NCBI RefSeq assembly: GCF_001898575.1
Contig: NZ_MKUD01000010.1
Coordinates: forward strand, 124,001 to 188,000
Origin: Spirosoma sp. 48-14
GTDB taxonomy: Bacteria; Bacteroidota; Bacteroidia; Cytophagales; Spirosomataceae
Length of the DNA: 64,000 nt
Reading direction: 5' to 3'
The position numbers were made by a program, and so were the translations under genes. Position 1 is the first letter of the stretch. Every line of letters starts with the position of its first letter. The notes below the pieces were generated by a model that searched no databases, had not been told where the DNA came from, and was given only the letters and a program-made list of their open reading frames with translations. Positions 17,929-27,782 of the stretch are shown piece by piece.

Positions 17929-19083
17929 TTATTTTTTCTTGCAGATCTTCTCGTACTCGTCCAATAATTGTTTCGCCACTACGTCAATGTCGTAGTAGGT
18001 CTTTACCATGTCTGTGGCATTGGTGGCTACCTGCTGGCGGAGGGCGTCGTTGGTAAGTAGACTTTCGAGGCCTTCGGTTACCGCTTCAGCCGTCAAGCTG
18101 GCAAGTAGACCAGCGGCTTTGTGTTTCCGAATGGCCTCCCCAAAACCGACTCGATCTGAGACGAGGGCAGGTGTACCAGCGGCCATCGCTTCCAGTACCG
18201 CCATCGAAAATCCTTCGGAGTAGGAGGGAAGCGTAAATAAGTCCGCATCGGCAAGGGCGGCTTTCTTGTCATCGCCCGTAAGCATACCAACCAATCGAAT
18301 TGACTCACTCAGGTTATTCTGCTCAATAAACTGACGGGTAGCTGCTTCATACCCATCGTCGGAACCTGCAATGGCCAGTATAGTATCGGGATGGCTAGTG
18401 ACATAGTCTTTAAAGCCGGGCAGGAGAATATCCAGTCCTTTCTTGATATTCAGTCGGCTCATAAACAGAACCAGCTTTTTATCAGTCGGTAAATTGAATT
18501 TCTGCCGGAATGTCCCTTTGGGGGGCAACTGTGCAAAGTCGCTCCGTTTAACACCATTCGGAATGATCACGATGTTGGGATGGCGTTGGCCCAGGTACTG
18601 CAGAACGTCTTCCTGTTCATCCGTATTGTTGATCTGAACAAGGTCGGCCCGACGCAGAAAAGCCTTTTGGGCTAATGTATCCATAAGCTGCTTTTTCCAA
18701 TTGTTATGGGCATACACCCATCGGTCCAGCACACCGTGTATGGTAATTACTTTCGCTACCGAACGATCGAGCATAAACGGAGACAGTGTACCGAAATGCC
18801 AGAGTCCATGGCAGTGAATGACATCATACTCATGAATATGTTTTTTTAGATACTGGTACAGCTCGATGGAAAATTCCCGAAAGAATCGACTGATTCCGGG
18901 GGTTCGTTTGCAGAGAATTAGCCGGGCTCCTTCGGGGACAGTATACGGTTTTTCGCCAGGTGAAATGGGGCTTAGGATGTCGACCTGATGGCCATAGCGA
19001 AGCACAACCTGCGTATGGTCGAAAATAATCTTAGGGGGGCCACCCGTTTGCCAGGTGTATGCACAGATGTTTAAAATTCGCAT
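17929..19083 (-). CDS. GT4 family glycosyltransferase
   Basis: LVLFMSRLNIKKGLDILLPGFKDY..., PSYSEGFSMAVLEAMAAGTPALVSDRVGFGE. Confidence 0.92.
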   Translation of the reverse strand: MRILNICAYTWQTGGPPKIIFDHTQVVLRYGHQVDILSPISPGEKPYTVPEGARLILCKRTPGISRFFREFSIELYQYLKKHIHEYDVIHCHGLWHFGTLSPFMLDRSVAKVITIHGVLDRWVYAHNNWKKQLMDTLAQKAFLRRADLVQINNTDEQEDVLQYLGQRHPNIVIIPNGVKRSDFAQLPPKGTFRQKFNLPTDKKLVLFMSRLNIKKGLDILLPGFKDYVTSHPDTILAIAGSDDGYEAATRQFIEQNNLSESIRLVGMLTGDDKKAALADADLFTLPSYSEGFSMAVLEAMAAGTPALVSDRVGFGEAIRKHKAAGLLASLTAEAVTEGLESLLTNDALRQQVATNATDMVKTYYDIDVVAKQLLDEYEKICKKK

Positions 19084-19103
19084 AGATACCGCGAAATAAC
19101 CGA

Positions 19104-20270
19104 TTATTTCGTGATTTTGATAAATCCGTCAAGCATTTCCTTGGCTACGGCCTGGGGTGCATAGGGGGCTATGAACTCCTTGGCAAGCTGGCCCATGAGC
19201 CGGGTATTGACGGTGCCATCCATAAACTGGATGAGCCGATAGGTTAATTGAGCAGGCTGGTCGGGGTTGAAAACAAAGCCGTTCTGGCCATCATGTACTA
19301 TATCAACAGCGCAGCCGCATCGGTTGGATACAATAACGGGTAAGCCACAAGCCATGGCTTCATTGACTACCAGCCCCCATGGTTCTGATTGGCTTGGTAA
19401 TACCAGAACATCACTTAGAGCCAATACTTCAGGTACGCGAAACCACGGGCGGCCCGGTAATAGTTTAACCCGATCCGCTACGCCCAGATGCTGGATATGA
19501 TTGATTAGGTTTTCGTGCTCTACTCCATCACCCAGTAAAATCAATCCCCATTCGTCGCTGTTTATCGATCGTTTTCCGGCCTCTGCAAAGGCTGTAATAA
19601 GCATGGGGAGGTTCTTAACTTCGATGAGCCGCCCGACGAAAATAAAATTCTTAGGGCGTAAACCAGCTTCCTGTTGTTGCGAAACCCGATTGGGTAGCGT
19701 TCGTTCGTAAGCTGCCAGGAGTGCGTTGTTATCGACGGCGTTCTTTCGAAGTAAAATCGTTTCAGGAGGTACACCGAGCTGTATGAGATAATCAGCGGCC
19801 TGGCTACCGAAGCAGAAGAAGCCATCGCATAGCCGAAAAACCTGCCGCTTTAGCTGTTCTTTCCAGCCGCCCCGTTGTTGGTCGGCAGCCGTACTTTCAT
19901 TCTGCATAACTACCCGAATGCCTTTACTTTTTGCCCAGATCAGCAAGATAAGCTGAGCCGGATCGTAATAGCCCGTCAGGTTGATTACATCCGGCCGAAA
20001 AGCAATCGCTCGCTTTAATAACACCTGTGTGCGTTCACGAAGCCCTACTTCTTCCGCATATCGGTCGAAAAGTAGCTCGTAGCTATACGAATAAGTAGGG
20101 ATGTTTTTATCCGTAGACACTTCTAATCCTGCACGCGAGCGCTCATTACGAGCAATCTGTAAAACATGGATGGTTAAGTCGTCGCGTTGATCGACTACCT
20201 GTTGCAGAGCCTGAAAAACGCTGGATTTATAATGCGCCCACAGCAGATTATGGACAATAAGGATACGCAT
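19104..20270 (-). CDS. GT4 family glycosyltransferase
   Basis: FIFVGRLIEVKNLPMLITAFAEAG..., PSQSEPWGLVVNEAMACGLPVIVSNRCGC. Confidence 0.92.
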   Translation of the reverse strand: MRILIVHNLLWAHYKSSVFQALQQVVDQRDDLTIHVLQIARNERSRAGLEVSTDKNIPTYSYSYELLFDRYAEEVGLRERTQVLLKRAIAFRPDVINLTGYYDPAQLILLIWAKSKGIRVVMQNESTAADQQRGGWKEQLKRQVFRLCDGFFCFGSQAADYLIQLGVPPETILLRKNAVDNNALLAAYERTLPNRVSQQQEAGLRPKNFIFVGRLIEVKNLPMLITAFAEAGKRSINSDEWGLILLGDGVEHENLINHIQHLGVADRVKLLPGRPWFRVPEVLALSDVLVLPSQSEPWGLVVNEAMACGLPVIVSNRCGCAVDIVHDGQNGFVFNPDQPAQLTYRLIQFMDGTVNTRLMGQLAKEFIAPYAPQAVAKEMLDGFIKITK

Positions 20271-21649
20271 CAGGCAGGCTCTGGACTTGGCACAACAACA
20301 TACTTTTCCTCGACTGGCGCAGACGGTTTATCCGATAAGTGGGCAGGAAACAGATGCTCTACTCCCATAAATCGAATCATCAGGCAGAGTGGAAACCAGA
20401 ATGAAATTTCATTGGGGCGCCCATTGGTAAATGCCTGAACCAATATCAGGAAGTAAAAATAGGCTAAAAAAATACTCAACGGATTGGGGTTAGTCCGCAT
20501 AATTCGCCAGGCATTTTTTAGAACCAGCCAATTCAACCCACCAAATAATACCAGTCCTAAAATGCCTTGGTTGATCAATGACTCCAGAATAGGGATATCG
20601 AGATAAAGATATTTATAACCATACCCTAAAACCAGCATATGCATATGACTGAATATTACTAATTGAAGAAACTGGGTACTGACTGAACGGTTGGCTGTTG
20701 AATCATCCAGTACGGCCTTGTAATCATGACCTGACGATTTCAAGCCAAGCATAGCATAAACCGTTTCCATGTTTCGGGTCAAAAAAGCAGTAACATAATC
20801 ATACAGGATCAGATACGTAGTAATATTCCGCTGGAAGAAATAAACAACGCCAAGGAAGCCCACAATCATCACCATGATAGGAATCGGTTTTACCAGGCTT
20901 CGGGCGGCAGTTCGTATCTGAGCAGGGCGAACATTGAAATACAAGAAAAAACATACTGCGACCAGAAAGGCTAGAATCGCAGAACGAGTTTGAGTGAGCA
21001 CTAACACGGCGATGTTGACTACACCTGCGAAAAACGATAGTAGCCGAAAAATCAGAAGTGTATTAGGTCGTACCAGCCAAATAGCGCAGGCCACAACACC
21101 CATATAGGCATTTCGTGAAAAAGCGTGGGGGTTCCCTGAACCGGGATCACCATTGTTCAGGGTAATCGTAGCTCGTTGACCAATCGCCCAGGTAGGATCG
21201 GTAATCAGTGAATAAATAAGCCCCAGATTGGACGCTAACGTGAACCAGACAACAACAGGGACAAAATAGGGAATGATGTCATTCGGGATATTGATCAGCA
21301 GAAACATGAAAATCAATATGTACGTGAAGTAGATCATATCCCGCCCTGCATCCTGGAATCCTGGTACACCGTTAAAGATAAACATGTACACGATACTCAG
21401 TAAAATATAGCCCATGCCCATCCAGAACATGGTTATGTTAGGCCGGTAAAGCCGTCGGAAAACTGTAAAAGGCACCATGAGCAGTAACCCGCCTGCCAGG
21501 GCTACAGCGGTAAAGGTGGTACTTCCTGGAGCCAACCGCATCGTTTCCCGAAAAAAGAATATAAGGGGATACCCATCGACAATGATGCAGATACCAAGCA
21601 CCATGCGCATAAAATCGAGGGACCGAACCAGACGAATCAAACCGTTCAT
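20270..21649 (-). CDS. O-antigen polymerase/ligase-like multi-TM protein
   Basis: Many TM segments; Wzy_C-like LTQTRSAILAFLVAVCFFLYFNVRP; position in the glycan cluster; 1-nt stop/start overlap with the downstream GT. Confidence 0.7.
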   Translation of the reverse strand: MNGLIRLVRSLDFMRMVLGICIIVDGYPLIFFFRETMRLAPGSTTFTAVALAGGLLLMVPFTVFRRLYRPNITMFWMGMGYILLSIVYMFIFNGVPGFQDAGRDMIYFTYILIFMFLLINIPNDIIPYFVPVVVWFTLASNLGLIYSLITDPTWAIGQRATITLNNGDPGSGNPHAFSRNAYMGVVACAIWLVRPNTLLIFRLLSFFAGVVNIAVLVLTQTRSAILAFLVAVCFFLYFNVRPAQIRTAARSLVKPIPIMVMIVGFLGVVYFFQRNITTYLILYDYVTAFLTRNMETVYAMLGLKSSGHDYKAVLDDSTANRSVSTQFLQLVIFSHMHMLVLGYGYKYLYLDIPILESLINQGILGLVLFGGLNWLVLKNAWRIMRTNPNPLSIFLAYFYFLILVQAFTNGRPNEISFWFPLCLMIRFMGVEHLFPAHLSDKPSAPVEEKYVVVPSPEPA

Positions 21650-21719
21650 AAACAGATCATAGTTTTCCGCTTTCTGATTTCAGTATACGAAAACAGGGTA
21701 CACTGAAAATCGAAAGCGA

Positions 21720-22616
21720 TTATCTGGCCTGGCGTAGCCTAAGCCGATGTATAACGTACTTAAACTGACCTTTACCCACAAAGGCCAGTAGTTTTCGCAA
21801 GCGACAATAACGTTGCCAGAATGAAGCCCCCAGCGACGAGGTTAGCATAGACTGGTATTTTGTTTTAATAAGCTCGTGTTCCTGTAGACCAACCGTACCG
21901 GCAATGGTCGATGATTTGGCATCTGGCTGAACCCGAAAGCCACCCCAGAATCCATCGACATGCCGAAATGTGATGCCTGCCTGCACACCTAGTCGGGCTA
22001 CAATTTCGTAATCGATTACAAAACGTAAACGTTCATCAAGTAAGCCAACCTGCTCCAGTCGGGAACGTCGCATGAATAACGATTGGTTAAATACCTGCAT
22101 TCCTTCGTAAATCTGGCATTCCAAACAGAAGTCCGGCGCCCGCATTTCTTCCAGGATAACGTCATCTTCATCGGTAATATACATATCTCCGAAGAAAACA
22201 TCGGTATCGGGGGCTTTTCGCCAAGCTTCAGCTACCCGGCTGAACGCATTTGGTGCAAACACGTCGTCGGAGTTCTGAAAAGCAACGTAATCGCCCGTTG
22301 CCTGCCGAAATCCTTTATTAATGGCGTCTGTCTGTCCCCGATCTTTTTCGCTCACCCAACCGGCCAGATACGGTTCGTATTTTTTAATTATATCAACACT
22401 ACCATCGGTTGAACCACCATCGATAATAAAATATTCCAGATTAGGATATTTCTGATTTAAGACGCTTAATATGGTCCGTTCCAAATAGTGCGCCTGATTG
22501 AATGATGGCGTAACAACCGTTAGCTTTGGGTAATTGCTCTGGTCAGGGTTAGTTGCTACGGATGGATTATAAGGTTGCGTAACAAACGACCGAAGTGATT
22601 TTGGGTTCGAATTCAT
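21720..22616 (-). CDS. GT2 family glycosyltransferase
   Basis: LTVVTPSFNQAHYLERTILSVLNQKYPNLEYFIIDGGSTDGSVDIIKKYEPYLAGWVSEKDRGQTDAINKGF. Confidence 0.92.
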   Translation of the reverse strand: MNSNPKSLRSFVTQPYNPSVATNPDQSNYPKLTVVTPSFNQAHYLERTILSVLNQKYPNLEYFIIDGGSTDGSVDIIKKYEPYLAGWVSEKDRGQTDAINKGFRQATGDYVAFQNSDDVFAPNAFSRVAEAWRKAPDTDVFFGDMYITDEDDVILEEMRAPDFCLECQIYEGMQVFNQSLFMRRSRLEQVGLLDERLRFVIDYEIVARLGVQAGITFRHVDGFWGGFRVQPDAKSSTIAGTVGLQEHELIKTKYQSMLTSSLGASFWQRYCRLRKLLAFVGKGQFKYVIHRLRLRQAR

Positions 22617-22619
22617 GCC

Positions 22620-23729
22620 TTAGCACATAGATTGATACACGTCAAGTGTTTGCTGTGCCGTTTTGTCGCATGAAAACAACTGGAGTCGTTGGGTTCCTTT
22701 CTGGCGTAATTCCGTGCACAGTGCATCATCCGTAACAATTCGTTCAATCGCTTCGGCAATGGAGTCATCGTCTTCAGGATCAAAATAAAGAGCTGCGTCG
22801 GCGCCTACCTCTGGAAGCGAGCTTCGATTGCTCAGAACAACCGGACAGCCACCGCTGAAGGCTTCCAGCACAGGCAGACCAAACCCTTCATTAAGTGAAG
22901 GAAAAACAAAGGCGCGGGCATGTTGATAGAGATTCATCAGCCCTGCATCGGTTATCGGTCGGTAATGAATCTGTTCGTTGAGACGACTCGCATAAAACAG
23001 TGTTTGCTCTTCATGCGTAAAGGCTCCTCCTCCTGTGCATATCAGATGCAGATCAGGATAGCGATGCAAAATGGGCTGAATGGCCCGGAAAAAGCCATTG
23101 AAGTTTTTGTACAGCCCTCGTTTGCCCACATACAGAAGGTAGGGCGCTGGAAAAGGCCGAGCCTGTTGATCGAACACAGGAACAGATTCACTTAAACGGG
23201 TTCCTAGATGAATGACTTTTACCTTATCGGGATCGATAGGAAAGTAGCGAAGCAGGTCCTGTTTACTAAACTCTGACACGCTGATAATGCAGTCGGCCCG
23301 GCGCAGGAGTTGCTTTTTTAAGTCATATAGTCCTTCGCCAACTTCAGGATACTGTTTGCCGAATCGCTCGCTGGTTGCATCATGAAAGGTTAATACAAAC
23401 GGCTTTTTGTCAATGGCTTTCAGGAAATACCGATGGTAATAGGTCGGATGGAAAACATCGAACTTACCCGCTCGAACCCGTTGTAGGCTATATAATCGAT
23501 TAAGAACAGAGGCTACTCGGTGGGCATTACGAATCTGGGCAAGCCCGTGATACCGAACATGATTGCTAAACGAGGCCTGATCTAAATATTCGTTGTTCGA
23601 CAGCCGAAGCGACAGCTCAAACTCAATGTCTGACCGCTTGGTGAATGAACGCATCAGTTCAAAAAAATACCGGGAAACACCCCCATAAGGCAGTCCCGTG
23701 AACGATTGATGGTCGAAGAGTACTTTCAT
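22620..23729 (-). CDS. GT4 family glycosyltransferase
   Basis: LLYVGKRGLYKNFNGFFRAIQPIL..., FPSLNEGFGLPVLEAFSGGCPVVLSNRSSLPEVGADAALYFDPED. Confidence 0.93.
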   Translation of the reverse strand: MKVLFDHQSFTGLPYGGVSRYFFELMRSFTKRSDIEFELSLRLSNNEYLDQASFSNHVRYHGLAQIRNAHRVASVLNRLYSLQRVRAGKFDVFHPTYYHRYFLKAIDKKPFVLTFHDATSERFGKQYPEVGEGLYDLKKQLLRRADCIISVSEFSKQDLLRYFPIDPDKVKVIHLGTRLSESVPVFDQQARPFPAPYLLYVGKRGLYKNFNGFFRAIQPILHRYPDLHLICTGGGAFTHEEQTLFYASRLNEQIHYRPITDAGLMNLYQHARAFVFPSLNEGFGLPVLEAFSGGCPVVLSNRSSLPEVGADAALYFDPEDDDSIAEAIERIVTDDALCTELRQKGTQRLQLFSCDKTAQQTLDVYQSMC

Positions 23730-23845
23730 GTAGGAAAACCTACAAACCAGATGCCGGTTTGTATTTTTCTGAGAAAATGTGCCGACAAAAATAGGGGTAT
23801 TTGCCGATAAATCCTTAATCTCCGTCGATTATTCGGTGCATACTC

Positions 23846-24865
23846 TTATCGAATGGCAGGTAAGTAGACCTGGTCAATAAACCGATTGATTTCCTGCATG
23901 GATTGGATCGTTTTATAGCGCCAGCCACGAATGATACGAGCCTCTGGCTGCTGACCGTAGGCAGGATGAATCACTTCGAATACCGATGGTGTTTGTAATG
24001 AAATGGTTTGTTGGTAATTCTTTATCAATGATTGAATAGCTGGCTGTTTCGACAATATGGCCCGATTCTGATGTGGAAAAAAACCTTCGTCAGGATTGTA
24101 CAGACCCTTGTAATTGATGAATTGTAGGGGTTGATTTTGACCGGAGGGGCCATTTACCTGCCACTGACCAGACGCTGAATGGATCGACCGTTCGGGTAAG
24201 TTCCAGAGACCCAGGTGCCAGCCTGGATTTTTGACAATAGCCACGTTACGAAAAAAGACGGGCACATGCATCAACCAAATCTGATCCAGACATAGCCCGG
24301 CGCAGAAATTAATGAAAGCTCGTTCGCGAACCCGATTATCCCACCAGGCCAACATTCGTTCGGTCTCGGCTGATCGTTTGAAAGCTAAAAAATCAGCATT
24401 ATAGAGCCCGATATTCTGGAACGCTTTTTCGTCTGGCCACGACTTTGTTGTGTTGCCAGACATAGCAAAGTCGCGAGTAATAAACGGTGTCAGAATAAAA
24501 TTCGTGTTCTCCAACTGGGACCAGATCGGGTCAATAGAAGCCGAAAAATGAATATTGGGATCGGCATAGATGAGCCGCTGTATTTCCGGGTATCGGCGGA
24601 AGGCTTCGGCAATAAACACAGGTTTGCAGGCTGCCGCAAATTCGGTGGGTGTATATTGTGCCGATAACGCCCTTAATTCGTCAACCGGGAGTATATCCTG
24701 GATCGGTAGGATTGGATAGGGTGACGTAAAACCCGGTGGTAACTGGGTAGGGTCATCGGCCAATCCAATGACAATAAATGGGTCAGTAGCCGAAAACTGA
24801 CGAAAACTGTCGCCCAGAGCTAAGGCCTGGGGTAATTGACGAAGGGTACAGATGGTAAGTAACAC
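23846..24865 (-). CDS. Putative GT-A-type glycosyltransferase-like protein (paralogue of 27779..28825)
   Basis: LLTICTLRQLPQALALGDSFRQ... LIYADPNIHF...; shares overall layout with 27779..28825. Confidence 0.7.
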   Translation of the reverse strand: MLLTICTLRQLPQALALGDSFRQFSATDPFIVIGLADDPTQLPPGFTSPYPILPIQDILPVDELRALSAQYTPTEFAAACKPVFIAEAFRRYPEIQRLIYADPNIHFSASIDPIWSQLENTNFILTPFITRDFAMSGNTTKSWPDEKAFQNIGLYNADFLAFKRSAETERMLAWWDNRVRERAFINFCAGLCLDQIWLMHVPVFFRNVAIVKNPGWHLGLWNLPERSIHSASGQWQVNGPSGQNQPLQFINYKGLYNPDEGFFPHQNRAILSKQPAIQSLIKNYQQTISLQTPSVFEVIHPAYGQQPEARIIRGWRYKTIQSMQEINRFIDQVYLPAIR

Positions 24866-24883
24866 AGTAAGCGCAAAACTACG

Positions 24884-25921
24884 TCATTCAAACAAATCGC
24901 CCAAAACTGCCAGATAAGGGGCATACCAGTCGGCAGCCGGATCGGCATACCGGTGGTAATTGCCTTCCCAAAGGCTAGTTAGAACAGGAATAAACCGCTT
25001 CAGACGATTAGGAGGCAGATTGCTGCGCATGGTGTAATGCGCCAGCTGGCGATGGAGCTGAGGTAAACCAGGCGAATCCTGTGGGACTCGTTCGCTCAAA
25101 AGCTGGCTGATTACTTTTAATTGAATCTGTTTTTTATGCAGCGGTGCTAGTTTACGAGCCCTATGTCGCGTAAATCGATCACGAAGACGAATCCGCTCAC
25201 CGACTTCCTGAGGCCGAACGCCAACCTGTTGCTGTACGTGCGTTCGATAGAGCTGCAATGGCTGGTCTATGAAGTGAACGGCATTTTGCGTAGCGGCAAC
25301 CAGAGCCATCCAGCCGTCGTAAATATAGCCTGGAATTGTCTTTGGAATAGGAATTATCATCGACAGGTACGACTTCCGTATTACAGTAGCACAGCCCATC
25401 ATCCGATTGCCATCCAGCATGACGTCCATGACTTCACCCGCTCGCCAGCGGTTTTTGGCTTTTTCGTCGAATCGAACCGCTCTCCAGAACCGTTCTTCGC
25501 GCCCATCCAGATATTCGTCGGTAACCCAGGCGTCGCAGAATGCTATCTGGGCCTCGGGGTGCTGGACCATGTATTGCGTCATGGAGCTGATTTTTTCTGG
25601 TAGCCAGAAATCATCCTGATCACAGAGAAAAATCAGATCGCCCTGACAGGCTGCAATAGCCCGTTCGAAGTTTTTATTATACCCTAAGCGGGTTGTGTTG
25701 GGTAGAACACGCACCGTAAATGGTGCTTCGGCGGCCAGTTGCTTCAGCAAATCAGGTGTTCCATCCGTCGAGCAATCGTCCGAAATGACCACCTCGTCGG
25801 GTAACTGGTGCTGATGCATCAGGCTATGCCATTGTACAGGCAGGTAGGTTTTACCATTGTATGTACAGAGAGCAATAGAAATCGTTGGTTTTTGCACAGA
25901 TGTAGTCATACGCGCAGTCAT
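24884..25921 (-). CDS. GT2 family glycosyltransferase
   Basis: ISIALCTYNGKTYLPVQWHSLMHQHQLPDEVVISDDCSTDGTPDLLKQLAAE...; start set to MTARMTTS, giving an ATGA overlap with the upstream gene. Confidence 0.9.
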   Translation of the reverse strand: MTARMTTSVQKPTISIALCTYNGKTYLPVQWHSLMHQHQLPDEVVISDDCSTDGTPDLLKQLAAEAPFTVRVLPNTTRLGYNKNFERAIAACQGDLIFLCDQDDFWLPEKISSMTQYMVQHPEAQIAFCDAWVTDEYLDGREERFWRAVRFDEKAKNRWRAGEVMDVMLDGNRMMGCATVIRKSYLSMIIPIPKTIPGYIYDGWMALVAATQNAVHFIDQPLQLYRTHVQQQVGVRPQEVGERIRLRDRFTRHRARKLAPLHKKQIQLKVISQLLSERVPQDSPGLPQLHRQLAHYTMRSNLPPNRLKRFIPVLTSLWEGNYHRYADPAADWYAPYLAVLGDLFE

Positions 25922-26745
25922 ATTTGGTAACCGTATTGGGCAAAAATGGGGCGCCAGTACGTTAGTCCATGTATATCCCAGGCGTGGCAACCGAATGGTA
26001 GTTTCCCTTGATTGTAATGCTCAACGGCCCATTGCGGAAAAAATTCAATTGAAAAATGTAAAGCTTCCCGATAATTCGGAATTCGAAGGTGTGGCCAGTA
26101 CCGATTCACTTCAATACCCCAGAATACATCTTCGTGGTATTGGTGCATGGTATTTTGATTATACTCGGCAATTTTTTTCTCGAAAGGTTTTAAGCAGCGC
26201 AGCATCGCTGGTACACGACGAAGCGAAAAGCCACCACACCCGACACCGTTCAGGTTAATAATTTCCCGAGGGGTAATACCATCGGGTTTTTTAAGATCCA
26301 GCCAGGTGGCTATCTGTTGCTTAATCGTAAACCAGATTTGGTCACCCAAACCTGTGAAATCCCGGTCGCGAAGCCAGGGAGCACCAATGTAATCATAATT
26401 CTGCTGACACCAATAGGCTAGTTCATCTTTAAAGACAAACGCATCTAACTGATGTATCAGCAAATATTCCTGATCGGCAAATGCCTGATAAAATTCCTCC
26501 GATACCATCAGCCGATTATAACCCTGAATGTCGGAGAAATAACTGTTGTCAAACGTGCGAGCCTGTAACGTAGGGCTTATTTCGCGGTAGGCCGATAGAT
26601 CGAGCGAATGTGGAGTTGCTAACCAAATAGGATAATTTTTTAATACATTTACGCACTGAGTTAGCGCAATGCGCTCATAGTCAGTAAGCTGTGTTTTGTA
26701 AACGGGTATAACAACGTTTACACTAACGGGTGTTGATGCTTTCAT
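25918..26745 (-). CDS. DUF5672-family protein, glycosyltransferase-like
   Basis: VNVVIPVYKTQLTDYERIALTQCVNVLKNYPIWLATP...YIGAPWLRDRDF...NLNGVGCGGFSLRR...YHEDVFWGIE. Confidence 0.75.
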   Translation of the reverse strand: MKASTPVSVNVVIPVYKTQLTDYERIALTQCVNVLKNYPIWLATPHSLDLSAYREISPTLQARTFDNSYFSDIQGYNRLMVSEEFYQAFADQEYLLIHQLDAFVFKDELAYWCQQNYDYIGAPWLRDRDFTGLGDQIWFTIKQQIATWLDLKKPDGITPREIINLNGVGCGGFSLRRVPAMLRCLKPFEKKIAEYNQNTMHQYHEDVFWGIEVNRYWPHLRIPNYREALHFSIEFFPQWAVEHYNQGKLPFGCHAWDIHGLTYWRPIFAQYGYQI

Positions 26746-27782
26746 GCAAATTTAGGTTGCCCCAGACGTTTAGCGACCGCTTTCTGTACCCAGCCATACG
26801 GCAGATCGGCACAGTGATGATCGAAATGGTTGAGGATTGTAATACCCTCGCCCCGCTTATAACGGCCTGAATAAGGTAGATAATCGACAAAGTCGAACAA
26901 CTTTCCTAATAAAATAATCCCATCTGTTTCAACAGCATTGGCCATATGAGCAGGCCCACTGTCGATGCCAATAAACAGGCACGCCTGCCGAATCACTTCG
27001 GCCGTTTCGAGTAAACTCAATTGGCCGCACACACTCCGATAATGTGGATGTTCCAGGGTTATGGTCGGCGTCAAACCAATTTCAATAACTGGATTAGGGT
27101 ATGTGTTAATGATCCACTGAACCAGTTTATTCCAGTTGGCTGCTGGCCAGTCACGCATGACATGGCTCGACTGACAGTGAATTACAATCGGATCGTCAGG
27201 CAAGTGTAATGATGCGATTTTCTGCCGAACACGTTCTGGAATATACATTTTCGGATCGGCGGTAAGAGCGGGTAAACCAGCCGCCTGCGGAAAAACATAT
27301 AGCAGGTCGCCCCGGTCATAATAATTATCAAAGTTCAGGCCAATCTGATCGGCTATCGGATTAACAGGATCTTCCAGACAATACTTACATTTTCGGTGTG
27401 AAATATGCAGGTTGTAAACTTTGTCGAAAATGCCTGATCGAAGGAGTCGTACCCGTTCGCCAGGGCACTTCTCGATTAGGTATCCATCAAGATCAGGATG
27501 ATATTTAACCAGATCGAGATAGGGTTTACGAACCACCCAGATGATATAATCATTCGGATGTCTGCGTCGAACTTCTTTGGCTACTGGCTCACAGGCAATG
27601 ATATCGCCCATCTGTTCTGAGAGAATAATAGCGACAAGCGGGCGATTTCTATGCCTTTGTTTAAGCCACCATAGCTGTACATATTTGGCCCAAAACGACC
27701 AAAACTTACCGACTATGTGGGTATACTTATGAAAACGATAGGTCCAGAGTTCCCGGAAACGAGGTCCCTCATTCATACTCAA
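26742..27782 (-). CDS. GT9 (heptosyltransferase-like) glycosyltransferase
   Basis: GDIIACEPVAKEVRRRHPNDYIIWVVRKPY..., LLETAEVIRQACLFIGIDSGPAHMANAVETDGIILLG. Confidence 0.88.
   Translation of the reverse strand: MSMNEGPRFRELWTYRFHKYTHIVGKFWSFWAKYVQLWWLKQRHRNRPLVAIILSEQMGDIIACEPVAKEVRRRHPNDYIIWVVRKPYLDLVKYHPDLDGYLIEKCPGERVRLLRSGIFDKVYNLHISHRKCKYCLEDPVNPIADQIGLNFDNYYDRGDLLYVFPQAAGLPALTADPKMYIPERVRQKIASLHLPDDPIVIHCQSSHVMRDWPAANWNKLVQWIINTYPNPVIEIGLTPTITLEHPHYRSVCGQLSLLETAEVIRQACLFIGIDSGPAHMANAVETDGIILLGKLFDFVDYLPYSGRYKRGEGITILNHFDHHCADLPYGWVQKAVAKRLGQPKFA

Noticed and set aside
25922-25990. N-terminal extension MPRLGYTWTNVLAPHFCPIRLPN of the GT2 ORF ending at 24884
   Set aside because: It overlaps the upstream gene by 73 bp, while the internal ATG at 25921 gives a standard ATGA junction and a normal GT2 N-terminus.
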